A stretch of 64,000 nt of DNA, taken from the NCBI GenBank assembly GCA_905250075.1, contig CAJNOP010000043.1, forward strand, positions 554,772-618,771, given 5' to 3'. The notes beneath the pieces were generated by a model that ran no database searches, was not told the origin of the DNA, and saw nothing but the letters and a program-made list of their open reading frames with translations. Positions 1 to 14,255 of the stretch are shown here, piece by piece. Every line of letters starts with the position of its first letter. The stretch's first letter is position 1. The translations under genes and the position numbers were made by a program. Source of the DNA: Rotaria sp. Silwood1. Lineage: Eukaryota > Rotifera > Eurotatoria > Philodinida > Philodinidae.

Positions 1-68
1 GAAAACAAAAAAAAAACAAAACAAATATTATTTATTCAATTTTTTTTAATTATCTGTTTCTTTTTTAC

Positions 69-3000
69 CTTGACATCGGTAAAAATGATCGTTCTTTATG
101 ATATGAATTATCACATTCAGCTAAATATTCTCGAAGTACAATTAATATTCGTATTAATGAATTAAGTTTATGTTGATATGCTTGTTTAGAATCTTGATGT
201 GAATACATTAATTTAACACTATCATAAACAGGACGTAAACGTTCAAAACAATCACTTATAAATGATTCATGTATACGTTTAACATCAGTTTTTAATTGTG
301 GACTTATATTAGTATATATTTCTCTCATTAATTGTATACCACGATCAGCAACTTCATCTGAACCATTTAAAATTAATTTCCATAAATATTCAATACCAAC
401 AAGATCTTCATCATTCATTAAACGTATTGAACGACGTTTTTGTTGTAATTTATTTAATTGAGCATTGACTGATTTAAAAAAACGATCGAAACAACTAAAG
501 ATTTAAGATAAAAAATGAATTAATTAAATATATGTTCAAGAGAAATATTTATAATATAGTATCGAATTGCTCAAGAAAAATGAACAAAAGTTTATTCAAT
601 ACAGTATACAATTGATGAGACAATGTTTTCAACTGAACAATAGCTGTTGAATTTGAATTCTGTATGTAAGCTAGAATCCTGTGAGACATGAAAAACTTTA
701 TAATGATAAGTTCTCTTTACTCTTCTGTGGAAATTTATAGTCTCTTGCATGGTGTATACCAAGAAATCGCATGACGGTATGTTGACCCGAGATTTGGTTT
801 GTAGATAGATCTATTTGTCAGTAGAATGTCGTGGAAATTTCAGATCAAATGTACATCTCCTACCTGAGATACTAATGTCCCAAAAATCACTCACATTTGC
901 TGAAATATGCTAGAATTTTACGTTTTTCTTTCGAATTTTAATATCTCGAGAAGGAAATATTCTTTTGAACTTAAAGTTTTAGAGCATTCTATTAACAAAT
1001 AGATTTTCGTATAGGAAAAATCTCAAATCTAAATACCGTTATTCGATTTCTTGGTGTTTACCGACCGCGCAAGAGGCTGAAACTCCAATGAAATGCCTAT
1101 AAGTCTGGACAGAATATCTAAAAGAAATTATTCCATTGAGGTTTTTCGTATTTTACTGAGATCTACCTCATGGATTCAGTCTGAGTTAAAAACGGGTTGA
1201 TCAGTTCAAAATGTTTCTTCATGAGATTGTTGTCTGACGAGAGAATACTTTCAACTGGCATTCTCAGTTTGAGTTCATGGTATAGCTTGAAAAGAAACCC
1301 TCAACAGATTCACACTATTAGGTCTTTTTCTTCTCGAGTCACGAAATTTTAAATTTTGCCCTAAAAATAGATCTTATTGTATTTATCACATTCTAAAAGT
1401 CTCAGAGAAAATGGTTACTTTTCTCGAAGGATGTTTGATTTGCGAAATAATTTCTTTCTCGCAAAATATTCGAAAAAAAGAACTAATCCATTTTGGGAGA
1501 AATTGTTTAGATAGAAATTTCTTGATTCGATTTTTCTTCTAACAGGCTGAAAATTCAATAAAATGATCATAACTCGAGAGCAGAAAGACTTAATCGCATG
1601 AATTGTCTTGGGGACTTTTTTTAATTGACACTGATGTATATTGGAAAAGTTCTCTCAAGGCTTACATGCAATCAGAAAAAATAAAATATTTAGTAGTAGA
1701 ACCACAAGAAAGTGAAGTCCTGATTCTGACATTGTAAATGTGCTTGATTCAAGAGAGGACTAATGCGACTTCAGTACTACTTTGAAATGCTCATTGTATA
1801 TCACATTAGAAATCCATTTTCACGACCTCTACCGAAATGTCATCTAGTCGTTGTGATTAAAGATAAATCATTTTTTCACATGTAAAATTCCTAATCAAGG
1901 ATGTAACTTATTCAAAATTTTCTATGCAGCGCTACCATCTCTTCCTTCAGTACTGAGCTACGTCCCTGTTCATAAGTTTTGACAAAATATTAATAAATAA
2001 AACAGCATCCTACAACAAAGATGTAAAAGATTGGTCTTTTTGATTTACTAAATTATATATCAGTTTGTTTCTCTTTATTTACATAATTGATCATTTTTCG
2101 TATGTTAGTTAAATTTGATCATTAAATCTTATTTCAACTTACTTCATGCCAAGATCTGTTAGAAGATGAGGTTCAAGTTTCATTAAATGACTTTGAATAA
2201 AATCTTTTGCTGCTTTAGGTTCAAAATCATCTTCATCAATAATCTAAATAATAAGTTTTTCTTCTGCTAATGAATTTAATATTTCTTTTTTCTTACTTCA
2301 GCAAACCAACGAAAACATTGTTCACGATCATTTGGAAAAACAGCTTCTTCAGCTAAACATATCCAAATTGTTTTTGAATGTTCAGCAGATAAATACATTC
2401 GTCCTTCTTTTAAAGTAAATCTTTAAAAAAAGAAATGAAATTTATAAACTTTTTTTTGTTTGATTTTCAATAAAAAAAATTTTACTTGAGAAAATTTAAT
2501 CGTTCATGAATTTGTTGATTGTGATTAAACCGACCATCTGAATAATATTCTTCTGGTAATATATTTGATTTAGTTTCTAGAAAAAAATATTAGATTTTAT
2601 TCGAAATTGCTCCGTCTGGTCTGAATGAGCACATTCAAACTATCGGTGTCAGCCACACTGAATGTTTCCGAGTTTGATTATTTATTAAAAATGGTTTCAT
2701 CTGATAAAATTTACTGTGACATCTTAAAAACGACTTTTTTAAAAGTAGCAATCGATTTGTTCAAGATAGAAAATATTATTGAATGAGAAAAACTATTAAA
2801 AAAGACTTAATTAAAAAAAGAAGTGAATCCACGGTCAACTGTGGATTTTGATAATTTAAGCTCTGCTTTGATACAATTCTTAATAAATGACTTGAAATAC
2901 CTGGTCATTAATAAAGCCAATTGCTACGAGCTAAGCTATAATCATAGAAAATTTCTTGAAAAGATTTACACATACTTCAATCATACTTCTTAATCCACAT

Positions 3001-6000
3001 TGGATAATCACTCCGAAGGTACGACGTACTTTTTCCCGGTTTTTTTATTCGATAATTAGCGCACCCTACATATTTCTCAAAGGACTAGAGCCTGTTGGGA
3101 CCGAATTTTTCGAATTCGGAATGAATCCGACGTGCTCTAATGATATGAATAACTATTAGGAGAGTAAGTGTTATGAATTTATTATTACTCAATTCATTTA
3201 TATGTCAAATTTGTCATGCACGGAAATAAAAAAATCGATTTTATAATATCCTATTTTTTTTCTATAAGATTATTCTACTTATTTTCTTAATTTCAACACA
3301 TAGTCTACTACAATATCTATAATTTGAAAAGAAAACCATTAAATTTCAATTTTACCTTCTTTATGTTTTCTCGCACTTTCCATATATTGACAAAGATTTT
3401 CTGTAACAACACGAGTTAATTCATATTTTTTTTCTAATATATCAATAACACCAGTACGATTCTGTGGACCGGGCATACGTGGAATGTTTTGTGCAAAAAC
3501 ACCCTCATGGAATTGCATGCATATCTCTTTTAATTGTTTTAATGAAATAATAACATGACCACGATCATGTTTAACTTCATCCATAAATTTATCAAGCCAT
3601 AATAATTTTGTTTTTTCTTTTTCTTGTAAACAACTATAATCAAGTATTTTTAAATGTGCTGTTAATGCTTGATCAATTATTTCATTAGGTAAATGTTTAT
3701 CATGTGCTATATTCCATAATAATTCAAGAACTTTATTTGCCATTAAACCTTCTTTATCATCTTCAGCTAATCGACGAATTAATTCAAGTAATTTTTCTTG
3801 TTGTTTCTTACTTGCTTTAGTCCAACTTTCCTAAAGAAAAGTTCATAGTAAATTTAAAAAAATTTTTACTCAGTGTTGTTTTTTAATACTCGAAAACAAT
3901 CAAATAAATGTTCAAGTTGTTCAGGTGAAAAGTCCCATGCTAATTTTGCAAGTAAATCATGAACATTTTTTTCAATAGCTTCATGTTTTCCATATGATGA
4001 ATTCCATATTTTATCTAAATCTATTCGACTTAATGCTTGTTCTTTTATAATAAAACGAAGAATTTTTTCTAATTTTTCAACATATTGTGGTTGATGTAAA
4101 CAATCACGTAAAACAATATCAAGTACTTGATTTTCTTGTATCCATTGCTAAATAAATTAAATCATAATTGAAAAATCGATTATATCTCACGTGCAGGTTT
4201 TCTTACGATTAATTTCTCAGCTGTTAAACTTTCGGGTTCGTCTGATCGATTTAATGGTGAACGTTGGATTGTATTAAGACTCATGATTAATTTGTTTACT
4301 TCATTAAGAGCATTCATTTTACCACTGAAAGAATTAGTTTGAAGAATTCTAGAAAATAAACAAAATAAAAATTTTCGAATCAACCGATCTTAGTAAAATT
4401 TTCAAAAGCAGAAAGCGTAAAAGAAAATAATCACATTCATGTTCGAGAAATGGTTCATGTCGCACATTTTTTCGTACTACTACAGTATTCCTAAGGGTAG
4501 ACGGTAGTGCATACAAGTTTCGGTTCCAGCTATAAACGATTCCAGTATTTTCTATGCAAAATCGAACTATTTGTTAGAAAGAATTCCAAAGTAAACAAGA
4601 AGAAAACCGTTGTAGAATATATTTTACTAATAAAAAACTGTGCATCGTCATCTATTATAAAAATTTATCTTATAATTGAAGCAGATTTTCGTTCTGTAAA
4701 GAGGACAGGCAGTTCAGATACATCAACATAATCAGAACAAATAGAAAAATAACTCAATTGCGTCAATTTCGACAGAGTTGAAAGATGTTCGCCCATTTTG
4801 GAATCACACTTTCAAAAAGAAAACGATAGGACTTGTCAAATGGGCTGTTGTTTTTTGTTTGTTGGTCGTCGTAAGGAAAAAATATTGCAGTGAACAATGC
4901 TCGAAAACTGCTTCAGAAAATTCTGACTATGCCTAGGTAGAAAGGTCTTACAAAATTGTATATCTTACTATAAAATTTAAAATTTACCTAACTAGAAGAT
5001 ACTCGTGTGAGTTTTAAATAATTATTGTTATAAGATTCTTATAAAGTCTGATAATTAAGTTCTTACAAGATCATAATTTTATGTCTCACTTATACAACCA
5101 GTTTCTATAAGGAAACATTCCAACAGAGTCATACACAGAGTGACGAGGAAAAATACTTTTCACGAAATTTGCATAATTTTATTTTATTTCATATCATCTG
5201 TAGCTTGATCATGATTACCAATCATTTAAATCAAGTGAACATTCAAGTTTGTTAGGAACTTTTTCTGAACATTCATTAATTTTGTAAGTTAATAAATGAC
5301 ATGGCTGGAGATGCTGGTGAACCTACATCCGATGAAGATGCTATGATAATAGACTTTTATTTTGTATTATAATTATTTTCACAACTATTTTAGTTAATCT
5401 CTCTCAGGTATTGTTCGTCACTGTTACTAGTGGTTACATATACAAATCGATAGAGTAATAAGAAACATCATAATAAACTATTGACGTCAAAAGTAAGCGT
5501 TTACTAGACAAATCACTTTTTTTTCGACCCTTTTCTCATCACACTGAAATATTAAGTTACGATATTTGAAACCTTTCAACTCACGTACAAAAGTTTGTAG
5601 CCAAAAATGAATTGAATCGAAAAAACATTTTGTATCACAATCAGAGAAGTGCGAGTCTCAAATTTGTTGAAAGAAAGACTACGAGAAAAAAATTGTGTCA
5701 ATGGAACTAACGACCATAGTTAAATATTCTATAACTTTAAATGAATTCTCCTATACATCATATCAATCAGAACATAATCCAAGGGTAATGACTCAAAAAA
5801 AAAACTGTTAATCGTCGGTTAAACAAATCAAAATATGATACGAATAAATTTTGGATTAGTTTTTTTCTAAACTGCAACTAAAAGAAATTCGTCCTGCATG
5901 CCTCTAGTGACCATACTTCTTATTTTTTTTGGCTCATACATGTATTATTAAAAGTGCTTTAAATAAATTTTTACCTTAGAATCATTTTAAGTCTAAGTGC

Positions 6001-7308
6001 ATCTAAATTGCGACATTCTTTTTCATTGTCTGGTATACGTGAAGCCAAATAACGTAACCATCTAATAACTGTTGATAATGTATCACTTTTTGGTTCAGTT
6101 TTAGTTTCAACTTTCAGATCATTTTCTGTTAATTTATCAAGAAATTTCGGAACAAATTCCTAATAAAAACGAAAATAGAAAAAAAAACAAATTTAATATA
6201 AATAAAATACTAACGATGATTGGTGCAAAATATTTTTTAACAGTTGTTTGTGTTAAATATTCATAGCAAAGGCCCCAAGGTTTAAGTAAAGCAACAACGA
6301 CAGATATGGTTAATTTTGTTTCCGATGATAAAAATCGTGTTAAAATTTTATCAAACCCACCTAAATCTCCAAATCGATTTATAAAATCAATTAACCAACC
6401 CTTTTAAAAGAAAAAGAAATGCATTATTATTCATTTGATTTTTCAATTTAAAATTCTCACTCGTTGTGGTAGACGAAATTCATTTGATGAAGCAAATATT
6501 TCCTTATCAGCTGCTAATTGTAAATCACTTAAACGACTATGGTTTGATTGATGATATCTAAAAGGCACCAAAAAAATAAAATAAAATTCTCAATACAGAT
6601 TATTTCATTTAAAAAGAATAAATTATTACCGGCAAGAAGGATTCATTAATAAACCAAGAATTTCAAGTAGTGGTAAACAATCATCTTCTATTTTAAGTAC
6701 ACATAATTCAATAAAAACCATACAATTTTGATAAATATATGTCTAAAATTTAAAGAAAAATTTCTTTAAATTATATTTTATTTTTCATCTACATACAAAT
6801 ATTTCATGTTTCCATGTTTGTACAGCTTCATCACAAAGAACTTTAGTAAAAGAATTTACAAGACTATCTCGAATAAATCGTTGACATGAATCACTTTTTG
6901 TATCTAATTCTAAACAAGAAAATTAAAGCAGATTTTTTTGTTGTATTTTTCGAAATATTTACTATGTGCAGCAAGACGAACAGCAGCTCGTAAACATTTA
7001 ATTAATTCACCATCAGGTAAAACAGGTACGACCCATCTTGTTTGATTTAATTGTTCTTCAAGTTTAATTAAATCATTTAATGGAAATTTAATTTGACCAT
7101 TTTCATCATATATACTATTATCATCTATTTGCATTGATGATTGTTCATCATCAACATCATCAGATGGTTCATTCTCCTGTATTGTTGAACTAATATAATC
7201 AGGTGGTAATTGTTGTTGTTGTAATTCGTTTGTATCAGACGATTCTGTTGGTTGTTGACCATTACCATCAAGTAAAGGTGATTGAATAAAATTATCTTTA
7301 GCTGTCAT
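69..7308 (-). CDS. USP9X: USP9X/fat-facets-type ubiquitin carboxyl-terminal hydrolase, N-terminal part (partial)
   Basis: Members of this family remove ubiquitin from many substrates in the cytoplasm. Only the N-terminal ~885 residues are here. Exons on the minus strand: 7308-6963, 6909-6797, 6742-6630, 6557-6461, 6400-6215, 6159-5975, 4348-4207, 4147-3890, 3830-3356, 2576-2486, 2420-2297, 2243-2143, 494-69. All junctions are GT..AG and phases agree. The start at 7308 opens a Q/S/D-rich low-complexity leader, then RWVVPVLP, a motif near the N terminus of vertebrate USP9X. Further family matches are [65 protein letters not shown] and ERSFLPMSR. This is the helical-repeat scaffold. The Cys/His protease domain would lie left of base 1 and cannot be judged. 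Introns 495-2142, 2577-3355 and 4349-5974 are long; the others are under 100 bp. Confidence 0.95.
688..1149. repeat. Imperfect inverted repeat (foldback) in a USP9X intron
   Basis: The two arms, about 688-835 and 978-1149, are diverged reverse complements. For example ACCAAGAAATCG at 758-769 pairs with CGATTTCTTGGT at 1044-1055, and flanking blocks (GTCTCTTGC..., AGATCTATTTGT, TAGAATG) pair in order. No coding sequence is visible in the loop. The rest of this 1.65 kb intron (to 2142) shows a second, weaker copy of one arm near 1540-1600, sharing AGGCTGAAA and spaced similar words. Interpreted as a decayed non-autonomous DNA element. Confidence 0.7.
2577..3355. other. 779-bp intron of the USP9X-type gene
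   Basis: Intron between the exons ending at 3356 and starting at 2576. I see AT-rich sequence, short random open frames, and no transposase or RNA gene. Confidence 0.6.
4349..5974. other. 1.6-kb intron of the USP9X-type gene
   Basis: Long intron with no recognisable gene, RNA or clear inverted repeat. Similarity to USP9X stops cleanly at 5975 and resumes at 4348 in the correct phase, so the insertion is intronic rather than disruptive. Confidence 0.6.
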
Positions 7309-10137
7309 TGAATATTAAATAAAGTTAAATTTGTTTATAAAAATGGGGCGATCGATATGCGCCCGAAATAAAAATGGACTAAAGGGAATATATCTAAAAA
7401 GAAAATTACAAGATGAAATCGAACAAAACATTATGAGTCACTTATTCAAGAACATTAAAGAAATCAACAACAAAACAACACAAAAAAATATATATAAATA
7501 TCTATTCGATAATATTAAAATACCTCGATAAGAAAAAATAAATAAATAATTGTTTAATAAATTTAAAATATTTAGCTTTTTTTTCCTTGTCGTTTTACAG
7601 ATTATGAATGAATGTAATGATTTTTATTTTGTACTAAACATTCTTTTTTTTTTCAGACGAATTTTATTAGAACAAAAAAAAATAAACAATATTAAACAAA
7701 TCACATTGCTCATTTATAAACATCGACTAAATAGAGATAGAAAGAACATTCAACCAGCCATTCAACCCAGACGGAAGTCTCACTACGATGATTCATCGAA
7801 AGCGACAAGAAAGATAGATTATGAATGTTTTTTTGTTATTTACCATCAACTGGCGACATTCTAGCTTTTCATAGGAAAATTAAGATGGCGTCAGAAGAGT
7901 GATCTCCATTGTAAGCTGTCTATATTGTTCTGTGTCTATTGAAAAATCATTGATCATATTCATAAACAATTCATTATACACCAAACAAACGAATGTACCA
8001 AAGAATTACTAAATATTTCTATTTCATTGTATTGAAAATTCAACGCACATATTCGTTTTATTTGAATCAGTAATGATACTATTCTAGGAATACGAAGAAA
8101 ATGTAAAATTAATTTCTATTTTAGTTCTTTTACATACAAATTTTACACATATATACATTAAGAGAAAAATTAAATTCATAAAAACAAAATAATTAAATTT
8201 TTGAACATGTTGATATCTATAGATAGAGAGATTCCACATTATCTAGTTTCTGTTCATTTCTTAATTATTATTCATTGTTACTATGTATAGATTTATATTA
8301 TTAATTCTTTTTCTTAATCATTATAATATGCAATAATTTTTCAGATGGTTTTTTAAAAAATAGATAAATTATACCATCATGTGCCATCAACAGGATACAA
8401 AACATGTCACAGTATGGAATACATAATTGAAATAATTATACAGCCATAATGATGATCATGGATGAAAGATTGACAATCGGTCAATGTAAATGTTTCAAAC
8501 CTAGTGCCTCTTAGCTGTATATGTAGAATGTTTCGATTATGAATGTCACGCTTACATAAACACACATCATAATATAGAGGTGAAACAAGATAGATTATGA
8601 ATATATAACTAGAAAAATAGTAGGTGATGATATTTTTTTTTTGTTTTTATGCTTTCCTGTGAGAAGGAAGTGAGTAAAAGATCTTTTGAGTATCAGGTAT
8701 AGTTAGAAGAACGACCAACAGAAGCTATCTATTCTTGATCTAATTGAGTACGGCTTCAATAAAGAGAAAACACCATTACATTATCTCGAACAACCAAAAG
8801 TTTTAATCACTATTCATATTTTATAGATTTTATCGACATGAAAAACACAAAAAATTTTAGAAAAATTACAGATCATAATAATTTAATACTAATGATTAAT
8901 AATTTTTATTAGTTAATTGTGAAAACTTTGAAGTAGGAATCTGGTGATCACATTCGGTGGCTGGCTCTGCTCGCTGCGATCGGTTGCGACCAAAATTAGA
9001 AAACTCGAGTCAATGTATCTGACCATTGGATTCCTGCTTCCAATTTTCCATGATTTTTCCAGTGGAAAATCACATTTTTCGGTAGAAATATGCCGGAAAT
9101 TCAAGGATTCTGACGCCTATCTACTTTATCTAGTATTGTTTGACAACTTTCTTTTTTGAAAGAAAATATCTGTAAAGTTTGCCTGCTCCTGTTGATCAGA
9201 TTGTAGATAAAATTAATTATTTTCAGGCGTGCACTTAAGCCAATGATATTTTTTTGCCCTCCGATATTCATCCAAACAGATTTTTCAGGCTGGAAACTCA
9301 GCAAGCATTTGAATAAACGTGCCATCGTTGATGTTTAGTTGTTTCACTTTTCCCTTAGCTTTAACTGGTAGAACAGTTTAATAGGCGTAGAATCTTAGTT
9401 GCCGAATGTGAAAGAAAACTTTCACATGTTGTACCTAATTTGGCTCAGATTTTTGGTCTAATTCTTCTTCACTTGTAATGAAAGAACTCCACTTCAAGCC
9501 ATTTCCGATGTATGATTCAATATTGAATTGTACAAAACTAATTGTTTCCTTATGAACGTTTTCCTAGTCTGCCTGATTAAGATACACGCTAGTTTGGTAT
9601 ATGACAATTATTTATATTTTATTAAGTGTTTGTTCAATTTTATTCTTTGATTTAGAATTACTTATATGGAAAGCGAAGAACAAGATGATTTTATCTACGA
9701 ATAGATATGTAGAGTATTCAAAAAGTCATTAGCGAAAGAACATTTAATTAAATATGTTTTACTGTGTTTTAACGAAATGAGCTGATTTTTGTGTGAGAAT
9801 AAACGACAGTTTCAAGTTTTTATTCATCCATGAACCGTGTTTTCGTACACATAAAACCAACAAATATTTGTTCACTATTTCATGAAGCAGCTTTGATGAA
9901 GATTTATTTACCATCTAACTATAAGTAGTTTTGCTAAACTGACTTTGTGTTAAAAACTAAATCACTCATTAAGTTTAAATATTGTTGTGCAACACTTTCA
10001 TGATTTCTTGGACTATGAAAGATAGTTTCTTCTATACTAGTGTTGCTGCATCACATATCAGTTATACTGTTTGACAATTAATTAAAAGAATATTCTATGA
10101 TTTCAGTCTGTACCAGTGAGTGAGAAAAGTGTTCATT

Positions 10138-10237
10138 NNNNNNNNNNNNNNNNNNNNNNNNNNNNNNNNNNNNNNNNNNNNNNNNNNNNNNNNNNNNNNN
10201 NNNNNNNNNNNNNNNNNNNNNNNNNNNNNNNNNNNNN
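10138..10237. other. Assembly gap (100 N)
   Basis: Exactly 100 consecutive N, the usual placeholder for a scaffold join of unknown length. Distances across it are not reliable. It lies directly beside the left arm of the next inverted repeat, which may be why assembly broke here. Confidence 0.99.
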
Positions 10238-10290
10238 CTTGAACTTGTAATATCTTTGTAGAGATAAGGTAACGGAGGAAGTATGCGAAA

Positions 10291-11100
10291 TGTTAATCGC
10301 AGATTTGATCAAGAGTTATTCTATTCGATAGAGCTTTCCGAGCTGATTCTTCAGATATGAAGCGTTCTTTCTCATGGAACTCTTAACTAGACAAAATCAA
10401 TCAATTCTACTCATGCAAGATCACATTCGAGACACTAAATACAGAAGTTTTACATGCATTAGTATGTGAGAGATGAAACGTCATTATCGACCTCCTTAAT
10501 TTTTACTGTACATTGTTACCTAATAGACTAAAAACTGCCCAATGATGTCTTATTCTGTGTGTTACAATGTTGCTATCATTAGATATATATGCATCATCTA
10601 CGTATTATGCTATGAAAAGCATCGATAACTCTGATTAAACATTACGGTTTGAACGCTTCTTTATTGTTTATCGCTGTCGTTTATTCTATACTAGATTTCT
10701 CAGAGTAAAGCGTGCGGAAGAACAATCAGATCGATATTCGCATACTCAACCGTAACAATCTGTAACGCTTAAACTATAGGTGTTTAAAATAATGCTCTCT
10801 CAGAATGAATAATGTCTGGTATAGCACAATACGTAGATGATGCATGTATCTAATGATAGCAACATTGTAACATACAGAATAAGACATCATTGGGCAGTTT
10901 TTAGTCTATCAAATAACGATGTACAACAAAAATTAAAAGGGTCGATGATGAAGTTTCATCTCTCACATATTAATGCATGTAAAACTTCTGTGTTAAATGT
11001 CTCGAATGTGATCTTGCACGAATAGAACTAATTGATTGATCTTGTCTAATTAATGGTTCCATGAGCAAGAACGCTTTATACCGCACGAATCTGCGTTTAA
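10291..11100. repeat. Large inverted repeat next to the scaffold gap
   Basis: Left arm about 10291-10610 and right arm about 10820-11100 are reverse complements with scattered mismatches. For example AAACTGCCCAATGATGTC near 10532 pairs with its complement near 10883-10900. Weaker pairing may extend to the gap on the left and to about 11180 on the right. The ~200-base centre has no coding content. Likely a foldback transposon, or an assembly artefact of two inverted haplotype copies. Confidence 0.8.
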
Positions 11101-12094
11101 TACTTTGGATAGTTCCCTCGTAAGAGTACGTATTGGTTTGAAGGCATTCGTAGCTCTTTAGGATCTGTATAATGTACATAGTCTCGAGTCAATAGTGATT
11201 TATTAATTTAGAGACTTCCCTTATTAATGAAATATTTACAATCAAGATCTTAATATAAGTCATTGTCATATAGGAAAAGTATATAAATAGTTTTATTACA
11301 AGAAAAGTTTTCCATTGTTTTATTCGACTATTTTATAGTATTTATTTATTCATAACTAGTAGAAAATTATGAACCAAATATTTATGAAACACAAGAAAGA
11401 TAAAGAATAAACTCACCTTTTTACATATAAAACAAAGACAAAAAAAATTAGTAAAATTTTTATTCGAACAATAATAAAAATTGACTAATATCGTTTTTTG
11501 ATTTTATGAAATAATCATTTTGCAGTAATTATTAATAAAAGAAAAATAATTGTCATAGAACGATTAATTATTTCTCAAACTCGAAAATATTTTTCTAGAA
11601 AGCAGTCATTTCGAAATATAAAAGCAATTATATATAATTTCACTCTGTAGTAAAATTATTGTAAACGAAATCCATATATTCGTTAAATATAATGATTCAC
11701 TAACCCTACCATTGGTTTTTTGATTGTACACTTTTTATTCAATAGCATTCGTATTTATGGCAGTATAATTGTGGACTATTAATTCGGTTGGAAGCACAGC
11801 ATTTATGTAGTCCTTCACGATTTTTTTTTCTACAATGCAAAGTACTGTATAGCAATCCTTCACGAGTTTTTTACTTTCTGAAGTCATCACTCGATCTAAA
11901 GATTAGAATGTCATACTATTTTCATTCAACTTGTGTTGCAAAGTTCTATATTCTTATATAATTGGTATGGGTAGGTTGGTGGCATCAATAGTCACGCGGC
12001 GGCGAACGTTCTACAGCCACATCTACACCACCCATACACCTCAATAGATTATGAATCATGTCGATAATTAGTTGATTGATCGATACCGTTCATT

Positions 12095-12565
12095 AGAAAT
12101 ATGTCGATGCGCCTTTATGGAGTTCTCGTAGTGATGAATTTTGCTATGCCTGCCTTTCAATCATTTTTCTATTGCATTAATGCGATGCGAAGAACAGGAA
12201 TTATGTACTCTTTCGTGAGTGTTCTTTTTTTATTCTGTTTTTTTTTTATTAAGGTACGATGCACTTTATAGGAATCAGTCAAAATTTTTTTTCTTTTTCG
12301 AATTATGCATCCAGAGTCCATATTTTCTGATGCGATGATCTTGAAAACAGTAGATCATTTGATGCTGATTGAAATGTCATTAGAGAAATTTGAGATCTCT
12401 ATATGGTACAAATTTTGTCCAATTTTCTGTATGATGTGATGTTCGCCCAAAGTAAAATCTGCATATTATAAATAGTCCATGAATTTTGCTTTAATTATGT
12501 CGATATAATAAGCGTTGATAGAGTTCTCGTAGTGGCGCGTTTTATCATGGCTACATTTCCCTTTA
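12095..12565. repeat. Pair of diverged direct repeats
   Basis: About 12095-12165 and 12500-12565 share ATTATGTCGAT-like starts, AGAGTTCTCGTAGTG or GGAGTTCTCGTAGTG, and TATGCCTGC versus CATGGCTAC, in the same order. Too short and diverged to assign to a family. Confidence 0.4.
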
Positions 12566-14255
12566 GTCTTGACTTTGATCAGCTAATTAATGGAATCTGA
12601 ACTTTCTTAATCTAAAACTACGGAAAATGTCTGATTCGAGTAAAACGTAAACATCTATAGGGAAAAAAATGTGATTCACGTTAAATTGGAAGAATGATTA
12701 TTCTTTTTTATGGGATATCGTAATTTCTCGCAAAATCGAGTTTCGGGCTACAGACCTCATTTCGTATTCGAGTCAAACTCGAGTACTATCTAGTCAAGTT
12801 TCTTTACGATTTCGATCAACTGATCGATCGAAGTATGAAGGTTTTGATTGTATTTTTGTAGAAAAGGCATTTTGCACCCAATGGTAAAAACGATTATAGC
12901 TTTTATCGGATATAGAATTCACGATGATGAATATAAGCAGTTTTAGTTATTTCTATTAAGCATTGATTTGAAACGATTTTCTTCTATACGGCTAGTATGC
13001 TAATATTCTAGACAGGTCGTCTCTTAATTTTTTTTCTCGGATTAATGATGTGAAAGGGTTCGATTTTCATTCAGATAGACGCTCTTACCTCTTTAATGAT
13101 AATAGTCGCATGTTCATGTTTTTATCTCTTCTCAAGGGTATATAATCTAGGAAAAAGAGAAGTAGGAATCGTCGTGATGGCTGTTGCAGGTACATTCATA
13201 GATTTTTTTTGGCTGATGAAACAAATTTTCTCGGTCTAGTTTAAAGAGATTTTTGTTCACGTATGATAGATATGACATTACTTCTTTATATTTATCTTTA
13301 TTCCTATTAGATAACCATTTTGTACAGTGAACAACAAAAAAAAAAATATATGTACAATGAAACAAAGACTTACTTGACTTTATCTGTAAAAATTAACCGA
13401 CATTTTGATATAGAACTACTGACCTCGGTATTTGACATCTAAATTTATGTGAGAATAAAGATTAATGCATTTAGTGGCTCGAATGACGCAATCTTTATGC
13501 TTTTCACATTTACTATGATTTGATAAATAATCAATAGCATTTTTCAATGATCTATTAACAAATTGACTAAGACACTAGTTTCTTCCTTTTCTTGAAATTA
13601 AAACACAATATCAGCAATAGACTCTTTATTCCGTGTCGGAATATGCCAGCCAAGAATATGTAGTTAGCAGTAAGTGTTAGTAGACTGATATAAATTTTTC
13701 CGTCTTGTTCGATTGTTGGGAAAATATAATTTAGTAATAGAATCCATGGTTTCGTTAACAGCTGATTTCATAATGAAAAACTCTTCGTAGCTAGTGGACT
13801 TAAAACATACAACACAATATTTTGATTAATAGACCATGAACAAAAAACAGCTGAAACTACTCTATCTATATTATCTTTAGCTTTTTAGTTCGTTACAAAA
13901 CATATATGTAATATCTTTCTGTTCTTGATTCATTATTTTGGATAAATATTTGCTGAATAAATATTATGTTGACACGGTTATATGTGAATTATCAAGTAAC
14001 TAACAATATGTTGGCACAAATGCATAGTTTACATTAACTGCATGGCACCAATGTAGGTACAAAGGCAAACATTATAAACTGATAGTGCAATATCCTCTTA
14101 CGAGAGGAGAATATCGATCTCCTTAATCCTCACCATCCCCCTATGAATGTCCCTGAGTTGTTTCTGAAATAAGCGATTTTTATCATAAATAAAAAACATC
14201 AGATTTTCCATGTGCATTTAATTTTAGTGGATCTCTCTATTGTTAAAAAATTCAA

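Larger units (their letters stand above)
7309..14255. other. Intergenic region without a supported gene
   Basis: This separates the start of the USP9X-type gene (transcribed leftward) from the glycosyltransferase-like gene (rightward), so both promoters should lie here. Short open frames at 7331-7864, 8913-9325 and 13147-13365 have no family similarity, low complexity, and no conserved splice pattern; I treat them as chance. It holds the assembly gap at 10138-10237, an inverted repeat at 10291-11100 and a pair of diverged direct repeats near 12095-12165 and 12500-12565. Confidence 0.6.

Noticed and set aside
7331-7864. Two adjacent plus-strand open frames just upstream of the USP9X-type start
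   Set aside because: Lys/Asn/Ile/Phe-rich from AT-rich DNA, no similarity, and they overlap the expected promoter of the minus-strand gene.
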